Source: Oligoflexus sp.
GTDB lineage: Bacteria > Bdellovibrionota_B > Oligoflexia > Oligoflexales > Oligoflexaceae
Direction: 5' to 3'
Assembly: GCA_014377445.1 (NCBI GenBank)
Contig: JACMPP010000086.1
Location: 1 to 64,000, forward strand
Length of the DNA stretch: 64,000 nucleotides
The notes under the pieces were generated by a model. It did no database searches. It was given only the letters and a program-made list of their open reading frames with translations, and was not told the origin of the DNA. Below, one piece after another: positions 1-9,431 of the stretch (positions are counted from its first letter, which is position 1; each line of letters starts with the position of its first letter). The position numbers were made by a program, and so were the translations under genes.

Positions 1-58
1 CCTCATCGTGATTCGAGAAAAGCAATCTTTGGCTGAACTGCGTCGTTCGGCCGGTTGA
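1..58 (+). CDS. C-terminal fragment of a CDS entering from the left edge (…LIVIREKQSLAELRRSAG*)
   Basis: Open frame from base 2 to TGA at 56-58; too short to identify. Confidence 0.4.
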   Translation, partial: LIVIREKQSLAELRRSAG

Positions 59-161
59 AAATGGGCTAGGGGGCTAGCTGCTCAGCCCCCGCACTATCAG
101 AATGTCTATATAGACAGATTTTGACAGTTAATTTAGAGCGGAAGCCATTGCTTCCCTTCCA

Positions 162-1643
162 TCAAATCTTCACACCCTGATTCGCCTGAATCCGCTTCAC
201 AATATCGGAAGTGGAGAGGCCGGGAACAAAGGTAATTCGTTCAACTTTGCCACCCGCATCCACAACTGTGTCTGCGCCGACGATCTGATGAATCTCGTAG
301 TCCGCACCTTTCGCCAGGACGTCAGGCATCAACTCTTTAATCAAATTCGCTGGTGTGTCTTCATCAAAAGCGACCACATAATCCACGGCCTCGAGCGAAG
401 CAAGGAGACGCATGCGTTCAGCTTGCGGCACGATAGGCCTCGTTTCGCCCTTTAATCTGCGGGTCGAAGCATCTGTGTTCACGCCGATGATCAGGAGATC
501 GCCCATACCGCGCGCCTCCTCGATATAACTGATGTGGCCTGCATGCAGAAGATCAAAGCAGCCGTTTGTAAAGACGACCTTTTTCTTCCTCTTCCCAATC
601 CTGCCTATCGTTTGCTTCAAATGAGTCAGTTCTTTGATCTTGTTCGAGGTTGAACGGAACCCCACATTGCGCGCCCTGTCTGCCAACGCTTCTATCAACT
701 CCTCGCGATAGATCGGTTGCGTACCCCACTTTTCAACGACTCGTCCCGCTGCAGCGTTTGCGTAGATCATCGCTTCGGCTAGCGTCGCCTTCGCACCCAG
801 TGAGAGAGCCATGATCGATACCACGGTATCGCCGGCACCAGATACATCAAAGACTTCACGTGCTTTCGCCGGGAGGTGGGTCATTTCTCCCGTGACCGAA
901 TTGATACCGAGCATCCCTTCAGGGCCGAGAGTCACCAAAATATTGTCGATGGAATATTGCCGGGCAAGTTCTGTCGCCAGTTCTTTGGCGGGCCAATTGA
1001 CAGTATTTTCCCACCCCAAAGCCTCACAGGCTTCCTTGCGATTCGGGGTGACCAGACTCGCTCCCGCATACATCGCATAATCTTTGCCTTTAGGATCGAT
1101 TACGACAGGAACTCTTCGCGCGCGACCGAGGGTGATAAGGCGTTGCATAAATTCTTTTGGAACGCCGCCCTTACCGTAGTCACTCAAAACCAAAACATCC
1201 CATTCTTCCGCTTCTAAATGCTTATAAAGTGCATCCTGTGTTTTATTGGAAATAGCTTTCACATCCTCCCAATCGATACGAACAAGCTGCTGATGATTAG
1301 CCGTGATGCGTGTCTTCTTAATGGTGGGACGATCGTTGTCGAGCAGAATTCCTCTGGCGTCGATACCATCACCACTCAAAATTTCTTTAAGTTGATCGCC
1401 AGCCGAATCGGGTCCGCAGACTCCGATCATCAAAGCTTGACCGCCGGCTAACTGAATGTTGCGTGCGACGTTTGCCGCTCCACCGGCTGTGACGGAGCTG
1501 CTTCGCACCAAGTGGACGGGAACGGGAGCTTCCGGCGAAATCCGGTTAACCACCCCATCAAGATATTCATCCAGAATCAAATCCCCAACCACGGCTACTC
1601 GAATTCGACGTTCGTCCCAGGGCAGCTTGATGTCGCTCATCAT
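162..1643 (-). CDS. hldE: Bifunctional heptose-7-phosphate kinase / heptose-1-phosphate adenylyltransferase
   Basis: PfkB-type kinase domain (GGAANVARN, DVSGAGDTV) followed by nucleotidyltransferase motif FTNGCFDLLHAGHISYIEEAR. Confidence 0.95.
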   Translation of the reverse strand: MMSDIKLPWDERRIRVAVVGDLILDEYLDGVVNRISPEAPVPVHLVRSSSVTAGGAANVARNIQLAGGQALMIGVCGPDSAGDQLKEILSGDGIDARGILLDNDRPTIKKTRITANHQQLVRIDWEDVKAISNKTQDALYKHLEAEEWDVLVLSDYGKGGVPKEFMQRLITLGRARRVPVVIDPKGKDYAMYAGASLVTPNRKEACEALGWENTVNWPAKELATELARQYSIDNILVTLGPEGMLGINSVTGEMTHLPAKAREVFDVSGAGDTVVSIMALSLGAKATLAEAMIYANAAAGRVVEKWGTQPIYREELIEALADRARNVGFRSTSNKIKELTHLKQTIGRIGKRKKKVVFTNGCFDLLHAGHISYIEEARGMGDLLIIGVNTDASTRRLKGETRPIVPQAERMRLLASLEAVDYVVAFDEDTPANLIKELMPDVLAKGADYEIHQIVGADTVVDAGGKVERITFVPGLSTSDIVKRIQANQGVKI

Positions 1644-1897
1644 AAAAAGGACCTAACCTACTAATTTTTCGAGAAAAAAAACACATTCATGACCTATCCT
1701 AGATCCGATCGGGATTCAAGTCAAATACATGACGCCAGGCCCCAGCAACGTCATCCCTTTGACTCCCACCGTCACCGTCACCCGACGGTATTTTGGCGAT
1801 GTCAAAGTTTAGATAACGATTCAAGGCTTTTATTTCCTGGCACATGAATTGCTTAGGGAAGAGATATATTTCACTCACGACTATAGAGTTCACACGA

Positions 1898-4240
1898 ATG
1901 CGCTTTTCAAAGCTCGCACGATGGATCCTTTTGCGTCTAATTCTGCTCGTTATCGGGAGCTCAGAATTGGAAGGCGCGCCGCGCTATAGTCAAACGGTGA
2001 TCAGCTTTCCCGAAGAGCGGCCGTTTCAATACTCCTACGAACCCAAAGACCGGGCGCTGGTCCTTGAGTTCCAAAAAACTCACCCGTCTGAGCTGGAAGC
2101 TCTTTATGAATACGATGATTCGATCATTCGACGCGTATTGGTCAAAGATCTTGGTGGTGTAGGCAGCGAAGTCAAACTCATCCTGCGCGACGACAAAATC
2201 AAGGTCATGGTCAACACCTACAAAGAACCGTTTCGCGTCACGATCGATTTCTTCGACGCGGACTATCGTCAGACAGTAGATCCAGCAACGGGTCTACCCG
2301 TTCTGCCAAACTTTCAGAATCGTGGCAATGGAGCCATCGCTGACAGTGCCGAGCCGGCCGCCCCTCAATCAAGCGGCGGTCAGATCTCAGTTACGATCCC
2401 TTCTTCCGGAAACACATCATCGACAGCCGGCATGAGCGCACATCGTCTGGTCATTCCTCAGAACGACTCAAGTATTAAAACCGCTCAGGACATGATGGGC
2501 CGCATCAGCAGCCTGCCTGAAGGTGTGGGTAATTCCTGGAAGATTTTCCCTCCCTACGTCTATCGCCTGCAAACAGCCGAACTCAAAACCGGTAAAAACT
2601 ACGCCGCCTGGATCAAACAAAACACCACGCAAGCCATGAGTTCGCACGAAGCGATGGCTCAGTATGCGGGTCAACTCTATGACTTCGGCCATGAAACGAG
2701 AGCTCTTATGGTTTACCAAAAGATCCTCGCGGAAAACCCTTCGATCTTCGACAAACAACCCGATTCTTTGTGGAAACTTGCAGAAATTCAATTGGGTCAA
2801 GGCAACTTCAGTCTCGCTCAGGGCTACTACGAGGCTCTTCAATCGAAGCACCCAGACAGTCCTCTGGCCTCACTGGCCGCTCTTCGCAAACTCGATATTC
2901 GCGCAATAAAAGCCAGTCAAAAGCAGAAGATCGAAGAATTTGATTCTCTCAAGGCTGAAATCGCGACGCTCCGTCTCACGCCAGCGAACCAAGCGCACAT
3001 CGCGGTTCGTCAAGCCTTCTGGGGCGTGGATAAAACTCAACTGAAGACGATGATACCGGACTATATCAATCCTCCGGCCGTCAACGCGGAAACCGCATCC
3101 CGTTTGGATGACGCGAGAAAAGTCTCCGATAGTCCCCGGACTTCGTTTCTGATCGACAGTATCCTCCTCGCCCAGAAAATCGATGGCAACGCCTGGTCCG
3201 CTGATACCGCTGCTTTTGCGGGCGCCTACTTCGAACGCTACCACGGCAAGGCAACCGAGCCTTACCGAACTCAGCTCCTGAACAAGAGTGAAGGCTCGCT
3301 GCTCAAGACCATCGATAAGAGTTTGAGCAACCAGCAATACACAGAGATCGCTTCGATTATTGAGAGTCTTCCGAAATCACTTGAAGAACTTAAGAATCGT
3401 TCGAATGTGAGCTGGGCCGCTGCTGAAGCCTACCGTCGTCTCCAGCAACCCGCAGCCGCGGTGCCTTTCTATGAGAAGGCCCTTGCATCCAGTCAGCTAA
3501 AACCAAATCAGTTTCGTTCGGCTTTCTGGTTGGAGCAAAGTCTTATCACCAGCATGGGCATGGCCGACGTCAAGGGTCAGGACAAGAAACAAAAGCTGGT
3601 TGGAAAACTCAAAAGTGCGGATCAAAAGGTCTGGGAGGTTTGGAAAAGTCTAAAAGACGAAGAAAGGCGTAAGAGCTTTACCGAAGTCCAGGCTGAACTC
3701 GAGGACAATGTCCGCAACGTCTCTCACGTCAAGAGTTCGGCTCAAATTTTACTTGAGATACTTGGCCAGGATCTTGCAACACAAGTAGCAACACCAGATA
3801 AAGCCGTCAATGGTTCGACAGTGGGTTCACAGCCTACGGTAAAGATGATTTACCTTCTGTCTGATCTTGGCAAACGCTTCAAGGAGAAGGGTCTAACTGC
3901 TGAAGCAAAAAAATCGCGGCAGCTACTCCGCAAACTCGATATCAAATCGCTGCAGGCAGATAAAGAAGCTCTAACCGTATGGACGAACGAGCTGACCAAA
4001 CTTGCAGAAGAATACCGTGAAGGCAACGACTACCTGGAAGCCGGACGCATCTACGCACTCACGGGAAGAAGCAACAATCAATGGGAAGGTCGGGCAGAGG
4101 CACTCTACAAAGGTGGATTACTGCTCTTTAGATCAGGACGTAGGGATGAAGCACTCGCTGCTTTCAAAGAAGCAGCTGGTGATGGCAACAATCAACTTTA
4201 CGCTGAATTGGCTAAGAAACGACTTGAGCAACTCAAGTAA
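1898..4240 (+). CDS. Secreted/periplasmic TPR-rich protein with N-terminal AMIN-like beta domain, upstream of flagellar regulator
   Basis: ORF 1844-4240; signal peptide begins at internal Met (MRFSKLARWILLRLILLVIGSSELEGA), so start placed at 1898. TPR-like repeats in C-terminal half. Confidence 0.75.
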   Translation: MRFSKLARWILLRLILLVIGSSELEGAPRYSQTVISFPEERPFQYSYEPKDRALVLEFQKTHPSELEALYEYDDSIIRRVLVKDLGGVGSEVKLILRDDKIKVMVNTYKEPFRVTIDFFDADYRQTVDPATGLPVLPNFQNRGNGAIADSAEPAAPQSSGGQISVTIPSSGNTSSTAGMSAHRLVIPQNDSSIKTAQDMMGRISSLPEGVGNSWKIFPPYVYRLQTAELKTGKNYAAWIKQNTTQAMSSHEAMAQYAGQLYDFGHETRALMVYQKILAENPSIFDKQPDSLWKLAEIQLGQGNFSLAQGYYEALQSKHPDSPLASLAALRKLDIRAIKASQKQKIEEFDSLKAEIATLRLTPANQAHIAVRQAFWGVDKTQLKTMIPDYINPPAVNAETASRLDDARKVSDSPRTSFLIDSILLAQKIDGNAWSADTAAFAGAYFERYHGKATEPYRTQLLNKSEGSLLKTIDKSLSNQQYTEIASIIESLPKSLEELKNRSNVSWAAAEAYRRLQQPAAAVPFYEKALASSQLKPNQFRSAFWLEQSLITSMGMADVKGQDKKQKLVGKLKSADQKVWEVWKSLKDEERRKSFTEVQAELEDNVRNVSHVKSSAQILLEILGQDLATQVATPDKAVNGSTVGSQPTVKMIYLLSDLGKRFKEKGLTAEAKKSRQLLRKLDIKSLQADKEALTVWTNELTKLAEEYREGNDYLEAGRIYALTGRSNNQWEGRAEALYKGGLLLFRSGRRDEALAAFKEAAGDGNNQLYAELAKKRLEQLK

Positions 4241-4254
4241 CAGGGGGTTTATTG

Positions 4255-5361
4255 ATGAGTCATACGAAGAGTAACACCGCGCTTGCACACGATCTCGACG
4301 AGAGCAAAGTTAGTTCTGCGGACTATCTTAACTATCTTCAAGAGCAGCAGAAACGTGAACGCCTGACAAAAGCAAATCCCCAAGCGTCCGCGAATTTCAT
4401 CTTTGCCGATGAAAAAATGCTGCGCATCCGCGAGATCATTAAACAAATCGCCGATGCCAACGTTCCCGTCCTGATTTCAGGTGAATCAGGCACTGGAAAA
4501 GAAGTCATCGCTCGTATGATCCACCAGACTTCGAACCGTAAAAGCGATCCATTCGTTGCGGTGAACTGTGCGGCTCTACCACCCACGCTCCTTGAGAGCG
4601 AGCTCTTCGGCTTCGAAAAAGGCGCCTTTACAGGCGCTCACCAACAACACCTTGGTAAATTCGAACAAGCTCAAGGCGGAACTCTCCTCCTTGATGAAGT
4701 CACCGAGACTGATATAGGCCTCCAAGCCAAGCTCCTTCGCGCTCTTCAAGAGCAAGAGATTGAGCGTATCGGCGGCAACGGCCCGATCAAAATCGATACC
4801 CGCATCATCGCGACAACTAACAGAGACATCGCCCGTTCGGTAAAAGACGGCCGCTTCCGTCAAGACCTCTTCTATCGTCTCTACGTAATCCATCTTGAAA
4901 TTCCACCCCTCCGTGACCGTCCTAAAGACATCGAAGTCTTGACCCGTCACTTCCTGAAGAGCTTTAGTATGCAGTTCAAAGGCGAAGCCGCAACGCTCAC
5001 AGCCGACGCGATGCAAAAGCTTTTGAAGTACACATGGCCTGGCAACGTTCGCGAACTCCAAAACGTTATCCAACGCGCTGTCCTGATGACTCAAGGCAAC
5101 ACCGTGACTGCCAAAGAATTCGTTCTTGAGCAGAAAAAAGTCGACGAAGATCGGGAATGGGTAAAACACCTTCCAATCGGCCAAAAAATGCGCGAAGTCG
5201 AAACCCAATTCATCTTGGAAACGCTTCGTACACATAACGGTAACCGAACACATTCGGCTAAAACCTTGGGCATCAGCCTCCGTACCCTTCGTAACAAAAT
5301 CAATGAATTCGTTCTCGAAGGCCACGAGGTTCCCCAACCTACAACTGGTAAAGCACTATGA
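4255..5361 (+). CDS. Sigma-54-dependent transcriptional activator (FlrC/FlgR-like, no receiver domain)
   Basis: AAA+ motifs GESGTGKE, GAFTGA, GGTLLLDEV and C-terminal Fis-type HTH; stop overlaps the flgB start (ATGA). Confidence 0.9.
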   Translation: MSHTKSNTALAHDLDESKVSSADYLNYLQEQQKRERLTKANPQASANFIFADEKMLRIREIIKQIADANVPVLISGESGTGKEVIARMIHQTSNRKSDPFVAVNCAALPPTLLESELFGFEKGAFTGAHQQHLGKFEQAQGGTLLLDEVTETDIGLQAKLLRALQEQEIERIGGNGPIKIDTRIIATTNRDIARSVKDGRFRQDLFYRLYVIHLEIPPLRDRPKDIEVLTRHFLKSFSMQFKGEAATLTADAMQKLLKYTWPGNVRELQNVIQRAVLMTQGNTVTAKEFVLEQKKVDEDREWVKHLPIGQKMREVETQFILETLRTHNGNRTHSAKTLGISLRTLRNKINEFVLEGHEVPQPTTGKAL

Positions 5362-5795
5362 GTGGCAGCCTAATCGGGGGTTTATTCACCCGCGGTGATT
5401 ACGTGAAAATGGGCGCTCTAAACCAGCGCCTTGAGCGGCAGCATGTTATCAACTCCAACGTTGCGAACGCTGAGACTCCTGGTTATCGCGCGATTGGATA
5501 CGACTTTGAAGAGCAGCTTCAGGCACTCTCCCCAGGCGACGAAGAAAACGTCCCGATGAAGGCTACTGACCCGAGGCACTACATAAACGGAATGGCGGAG
5601 GCCGATGGGACTATAAATCCCGAAGTTTATGTGCGACCGACTGAGAGTGTTGGCCAGGATGGTAACACGGTTGATGTCGATCAAGAGATGGCCGCGATGG
5701 CAGAGAACCAGATTCTTTACAACGCAACGGTCGAACTGATTAACAAGAAGCTAGGCACTCTCAAGTACGCGATTCAAAATGGAGGTCAAGGATGA
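5358..5795 (+). CDS. flgB: Flagellar basal-body rod protein FlgB
   Basis: NSNVANAETPGYRA motif; followed by flgC. Confidence 0.95.
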   Translation: MSGSLIGGLFTRGDYVKMGALNQRLERQHVINSNVANAETPGYRAIGYDFEEQLQALSPGDEENVPMKATDPRHYINGMAEADGTINPEVYVRPTESVGQDGNTVDVDQEMAAMAENQILYNATVELINKKLGTLKYAIQNGGQG

Positions 5796-6229
5796 GTTTT
5801 TTCAAAGCAATGAACATTAGCTCTTCAGGACTCGCAGCACAACGTGTGCGCATGAACGTCCTGTCGTCTAACCTTGCCAACGTCAACACCACCCGAACGC
5901 CTGAAGGTGGTCCTTACAAACGGGAAGACGTTGTCTTCTCGGCTACCAATGCGAGTGATTTTGAAAACCTGCTCGATGAAGATTACGGCACAGAACTCAA
6001 AAAAGTTCAGGTTGTCGACATTCACAAAGACACCAAAGCCCCTCGCATGGTTTTGGACCCTTCCCACCCGGACGCAAATGCTGAAGGTTACGTCGCGATG
6101 CCAAACATTCAAACCATGACCGAAATGGTTAACATGATCGCGGCCACCCGAGCCTTTGAAGCCAACACCACGGCCCTGAACTCTGCGAAAAGCATGGCGA
6201 GTACAGCGATTACAATCGGCCGCGGTTAA
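5792..6229 (+). CDS. flgC: Flagellar basal-body rod protein FlgC
   Basis: SSGLAAQRVRMNVLSSNLANVNTTRTPEGGPYKRE; C-term MVNMIAATRAFEANTTALNSAKSM. Confidence 0.96.
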   Translation: MSFFKAMNISSSGLAAQRVRMNVLSSNLANVNTTRTPEGGPYKREDVVFSATNASDFENLLDEDYGTELKKVQVVDIHKDTKAPRMVLDPSHPDANAEGYVAMPNIQTMTEMVNMIAATRAFEANTTALNSAKSMASTAITIGRG

Positions 6230-6248
6230 TAGCTAGGAGAGACTCTAC

Positions 6249-6581
6249 ATGACTACAATAGGTTCTGGCTTTAAGTTCAACGAATCCATGATGGGTCAGC
6301 TACACGACCTCAAAAACAGCAGCAAAATGGAGATGCCGGGCCAGGCCAAGCCGGAAGGCAAGGGCAGCTTCGCGGACCATCTCAAAGCGGCTATCGAAGA
6401 AGTGAATGCCGATCAGGTCACAGCTGATAAAAAGGCCACGAACCTCGCGAACGGCAAGGACACCAACATCCATGAAACGATGCTCGCATCGTCGGAAGCC
6501 GAACTGGGCTTCAACATGATGGTTCAGGTCCGGAACAAAGCTCTGGCTGCGTATCAAGAAATTATGCGAATGCCTGTCTAA
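6249..6581 (+). CDS. fliE: Flagellar hook-basal body complex protein FliE
   Basis: C-term MLASSEAELGFNMMVQVRNKALAAYQEIMRMPV; position after flgC. Confidence 0.93.
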   Translation: MTTIGSGFKFNESMMGQLHDLKNSSKMEMPGQAKPEGKGSFADHLKAAIEEVNADQVTADKKATNLANGKDTNIHETMLASSEAELGFNMMVQVRNKALAAYQEIMRMPV

Positions 6582-6600
6582 CCCTTAGAAAGTAGGCCTA

Positions 6601-8220
6601 ATGGAAAAGATTAACGATTTCTTCCGACTCGTTTCACAACGAATGAAGACCTTCTGGGATGGGCTTAACGGCTCCAAGAGAATCGGTATTCTTGCGGCTG
6701 TGGCATTGTTCATCGGTGGAACCGCGACGCTTCTCCTTTCGACCAAGCAAACGGAAAAGGGCTACCTCTATGACGGCCTCTCTGAGGCCGACAATACGGA
6801 AATCCTGGGCGAGCTGAAGAAGCAACGCATCACGGACTTCGTAATGGATAGTAAGGGAATCCTTGTTCCTGTCGATCAAATCGTCCCTCTCCGCCTGAAA
6901 CTCGCGCAGGAAGGCCTCCCTAGCCGTGGAATGATCGGTTGGGAAAAGTTTGATGACAAAGACTTCACCCGCACAGAGTTCGAGCAGAATATCAATAAAA
7001 TGCGAGCGATCCAGGGCGAGCTGTCCCGCACGATCAGTTCGATCGACGGCATCAGCTCAGCCCGCGTTCACATTGTAACGCCAAAGAAAGCTCTCTTCCA
7101 GGAAGACGAAGAGAAGCCAACCGCCGCCATCTATATCAAGACATTGCAAAACATCCAACTCTCCCCAAAGCAGATCAAGGGCATCACCCACCTCGTTTCA
7201 CGCTCGGTTGAAGGTCTGAATCCCGATCAAATTACGATTATCGATCAGGAAGGTAAGATGCTTACCAAGATCGAATCGGACGATGCCACTTCCAAGATGA
7301 CTCAGGAAATGACAGCTTACCGCCGCAACGTCGAAGCTGAGATGATGAGCAAAATCAAATCTCTCGTCGGCCGTATCGTTGGCCAGGACAGAGTCGATGC
7401 TAAAGTCGATATCGATGTGGACTTCACCCAAGAAGAACAAAACATCTCTGACATCGATCCTGATCGGGTTGTCGTCCTCTCCTCCAATACGACCAACCAG
7501 GAGATGGCAGGCGCTGGAAACAACCCTACCGGCATCCCTGGCGCCAAATCCAACGTTCCAGGTGAACAGGAAGAGACCGCGGCCACCTCCAGCTCCAATA
7601 AGAGTAAACGTGGCAGCGAGCGCATCAACTACGAAGTGGCGAAAACGCAACGTCACAAGATTATGCCGGTTGGCAACATAAGACGCATATCCGTCGCTGT
7701 TATAGTCGACGGATCGCAGCAATACCCAGCGGATGGCACAGCGCCTGAGTTTGCTCCGCGCGCTCCTGAAGAAATGAAAAAGATTGAAGAGCTGGTGCGT
7801 TCCTCGATCGGGTTCAAAGAAGGTCGCGACGATGTCAAAGTCCACAACATGATGTTTGAAATCGCCGCGAACCAGGCTCAGGCCATCAAAGAAAAGCAAA
7901 GCGAAGACCGCAAATATCTCTCGACCCTCACGATCGCCGGTGTCGTCGCACTCGCCCTCGCCTTCTTCTTTGCCTTCATCGTCCGTCCTTACTTCCGCTG
8001 GCTGTCCTACGACCCGGATCGTAAGAAGAAGGAAGAGATCATCGAAGACTTCAAACCTGACCTTGAAATGTCGAGCGCTCAGAACGTCCAGGTTAAAGAA
8101 GACGTTCCCTTTGAGAAGCTTACTCCTCAAGAGCAGATACTCTTCCTTGCCAAAAACGAACCCGCTCGTACGACTGAAGCGCTTCGTATCCTTCTCAGTC
8201 CTCATGCCTCTACGCACTAA
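6601..8220 (+). CDS. fliF: Flagellar M-ring protein FliF
   Basis: Two TM segments; SSIDGISSARVHIVTPKKALFQED; YcsF/FliF-type central domain. Confidence 0.95.
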   Translation: MEKINDFFRLVSQRMKTFWDGLNGSKRIGILAAVALFIGGTATLLLSTKQTEKGYLYDGLSEADNTEILGELKKQRITDFVMDSKGILVPVDQIVPLRLKLAQEGLPSRGMIGWEKFDDKDFTRTEFEQNINKMRAIQGELSRTISSIDGISSARVHIVTPKKALFQEDEEKPTAAIYIKTLQNIQLSPKQIKGITHLVSRSVEGLNPDQITIIDQEGKMLTKIESDDATSKMTQEMTAYRRNVEAEMMSKIKSLVGRIVGQDRVDAKVDIDVDFTQEEQNISDIDPDRVVVLSSNTTNQEMAGAGNNPTGIPGAKSNVPGEQEETAATSSSNKSKRGSERINYEVAKTQRHKIMPVGNIRRISVAVIVDGSQQYPADGTAPEFAPRAPEEMKKIEELVRSSIGFKEGRDDVKVHNMMFEIAANQAQAIKEKQSEDRKYLSTLTIAGVVALALAFFFAFIVRPYFRWLSYDPDRKKKEEIIEDFKPDLEMSSAQNVQVKEDVPFEKLTPQEQILFLAKNEPARTTEALRILLSPHASTH

Positions 8221-8237
8221 GACTAAGGGCTCAAACG

Positions 8238-9431
8238 ATGGCCAACATAGATTCTAAACGCAATGGTCGCTTCATCAAAAAGGGTGACCCGATTCATAAG
8301 GTATTGAGCATCACAGACTTCAGCCTGTCTGATATCTGTGACTCGCCTATCACGTTTCACGATAACGCCATGGCTAACATCATCCATGAGAAGATGCATC
8401 TGCGGGAAGATCTCGCAGAAACAGTCAGGGCGTCCCACGAGATCGAAACCGTCTTCCAAAGCCAGGAAGAACGTATGCTCATCCGTCCCCTCGACTTCAC
8501 AGACGAGTGGAACCGCATGCGCAAGCGTCAATCCAGCCGTAACATGCGTACGGACGAAGACGATGATTTTGATTTGGAAGCGGCACGGGCGGAAGAAGCT
8601 CAACAGGATGCTGAAGACCTGGCAGCTTTTGAAAAGCGAACGCACGAAGATGACAAACCTGCACCAGAACCCGAAAAAACCCTCTCCGCGGCTCCGCCTG
8701 TCGTCGAATCCATGGCGGCTCCCCTCAGCTCCCCCGCACCTGAGCCGATCATTCAAAGTCCTTACATAGCTGCAGCCGCGGCTGTTCCACCTTCTGCACC
8801 GGCTCCCGCTCCTGCCCCGTTGGATGACTTTGTGCCCTACGCACAGACCCAGGGCAACGCCGGGCACAGCAGCCACGTCAGCACGCCTGAACGCTTTTTG
8901 AGCGAAGAAGAGCTGGAACAACTGCGGAGTGAAGCGCGCGAGGAAGGCTTTCGGCAGGGTTTTCAATCCGGCGAAGAACGCGCAACCCTAGAGTCTCGTC
9001 ACAAGGTCCAGGCGATCCTCGAAGAGGTGTCCAACATCGTTGGCAATCTCGAAGGCATGCAAAAATCCATTCTCAATCATGCCCAGTCGAATTTTCATGC
9101 CATCACCAAAAGCCTTATTGAATCCATGCTTCATAAAGAATTCTCGATGAGTCCAGAAGTCTTCGGCGCCGTCATGGAACGAGCCATCAACGAAGCTCTC
9201 AAAGACGACGAATTCAAGATCTTCGTCAGCCCGAAGGTGGCAAAGGATCTGAAGACCTGGAGCAATGAAAAATTGCAAACCCGCATTCGCACTGACGATG
9301 CTATTCAAGACTATGATTTCCGTATCGAAGGCCAACATGCGTCGATCGACGCCTCGATCCCACAGATCATCAGCGATCTTCTCGATCAAGCGGATCTGAA
9401 CCTCTTTGAACAAAAAGACAAGGTTGGTTAA
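8238..9431 (+). CDS. fliH: FliH-like flagellar export regulator (long N-terminal, Pro/Ala-rich linker)
   Basis: Between fliF and fliI; C-terminal region (EEELEQLRSEAREEGFRQGFQSGEE… VSPKVAKDL) is FliH-like. Confidence 0.75.
   Translation: MANIDSKRNGRFIKKGDPIHKVLSITDFSLSDICDSPITFHDNAMANIIHEKMHLREDLAETVRASHEIETVFQSQEERMLIRPLDFTDEWNRMRKRQSSRNMRTDEDDDFDLEAARAEEAQQDAEDLAAFEKRTHEDDKPAPEPEKTLSAAPPVVESMAAPLSSPAPEPIIQSPYIAAAAAVPPSAPAPAPAPLDDFVPYAQTQGNAGHSSHVSTPERFLSEEELEQLRSEAREEGFRQGFQSGEERATLESRHKVQAILEEVSNIVGNLEGMQKSILNHAQSNFHAITKSLIESMLHKEFSMSPEVFGAVMERAINEALKDDEFKIFVSPKVAKDLKTWSNEKLQTRIRTDDAIQDYDFRIEGQHASIDASIPQIISDLLDQADLNLFEQKDKVG

Noticed and set aside
69-90. Rho-independent terminator at GGGGGCT…AGCCCCC
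   Set aside because: Good 7-bp stem but no T-tract on either side, so not called as a terminator feature.
4576-5337. 253-aa - strand ORF opposite the sigma-54 activator
   Set aside because: Antisense shadow ORF of a conserved AAA+ domain.
7198-8217. 339-aa - strand ORF opposite fliF
   Set aside because: Antisense shadow of a conserved gene; no family features or RBS.
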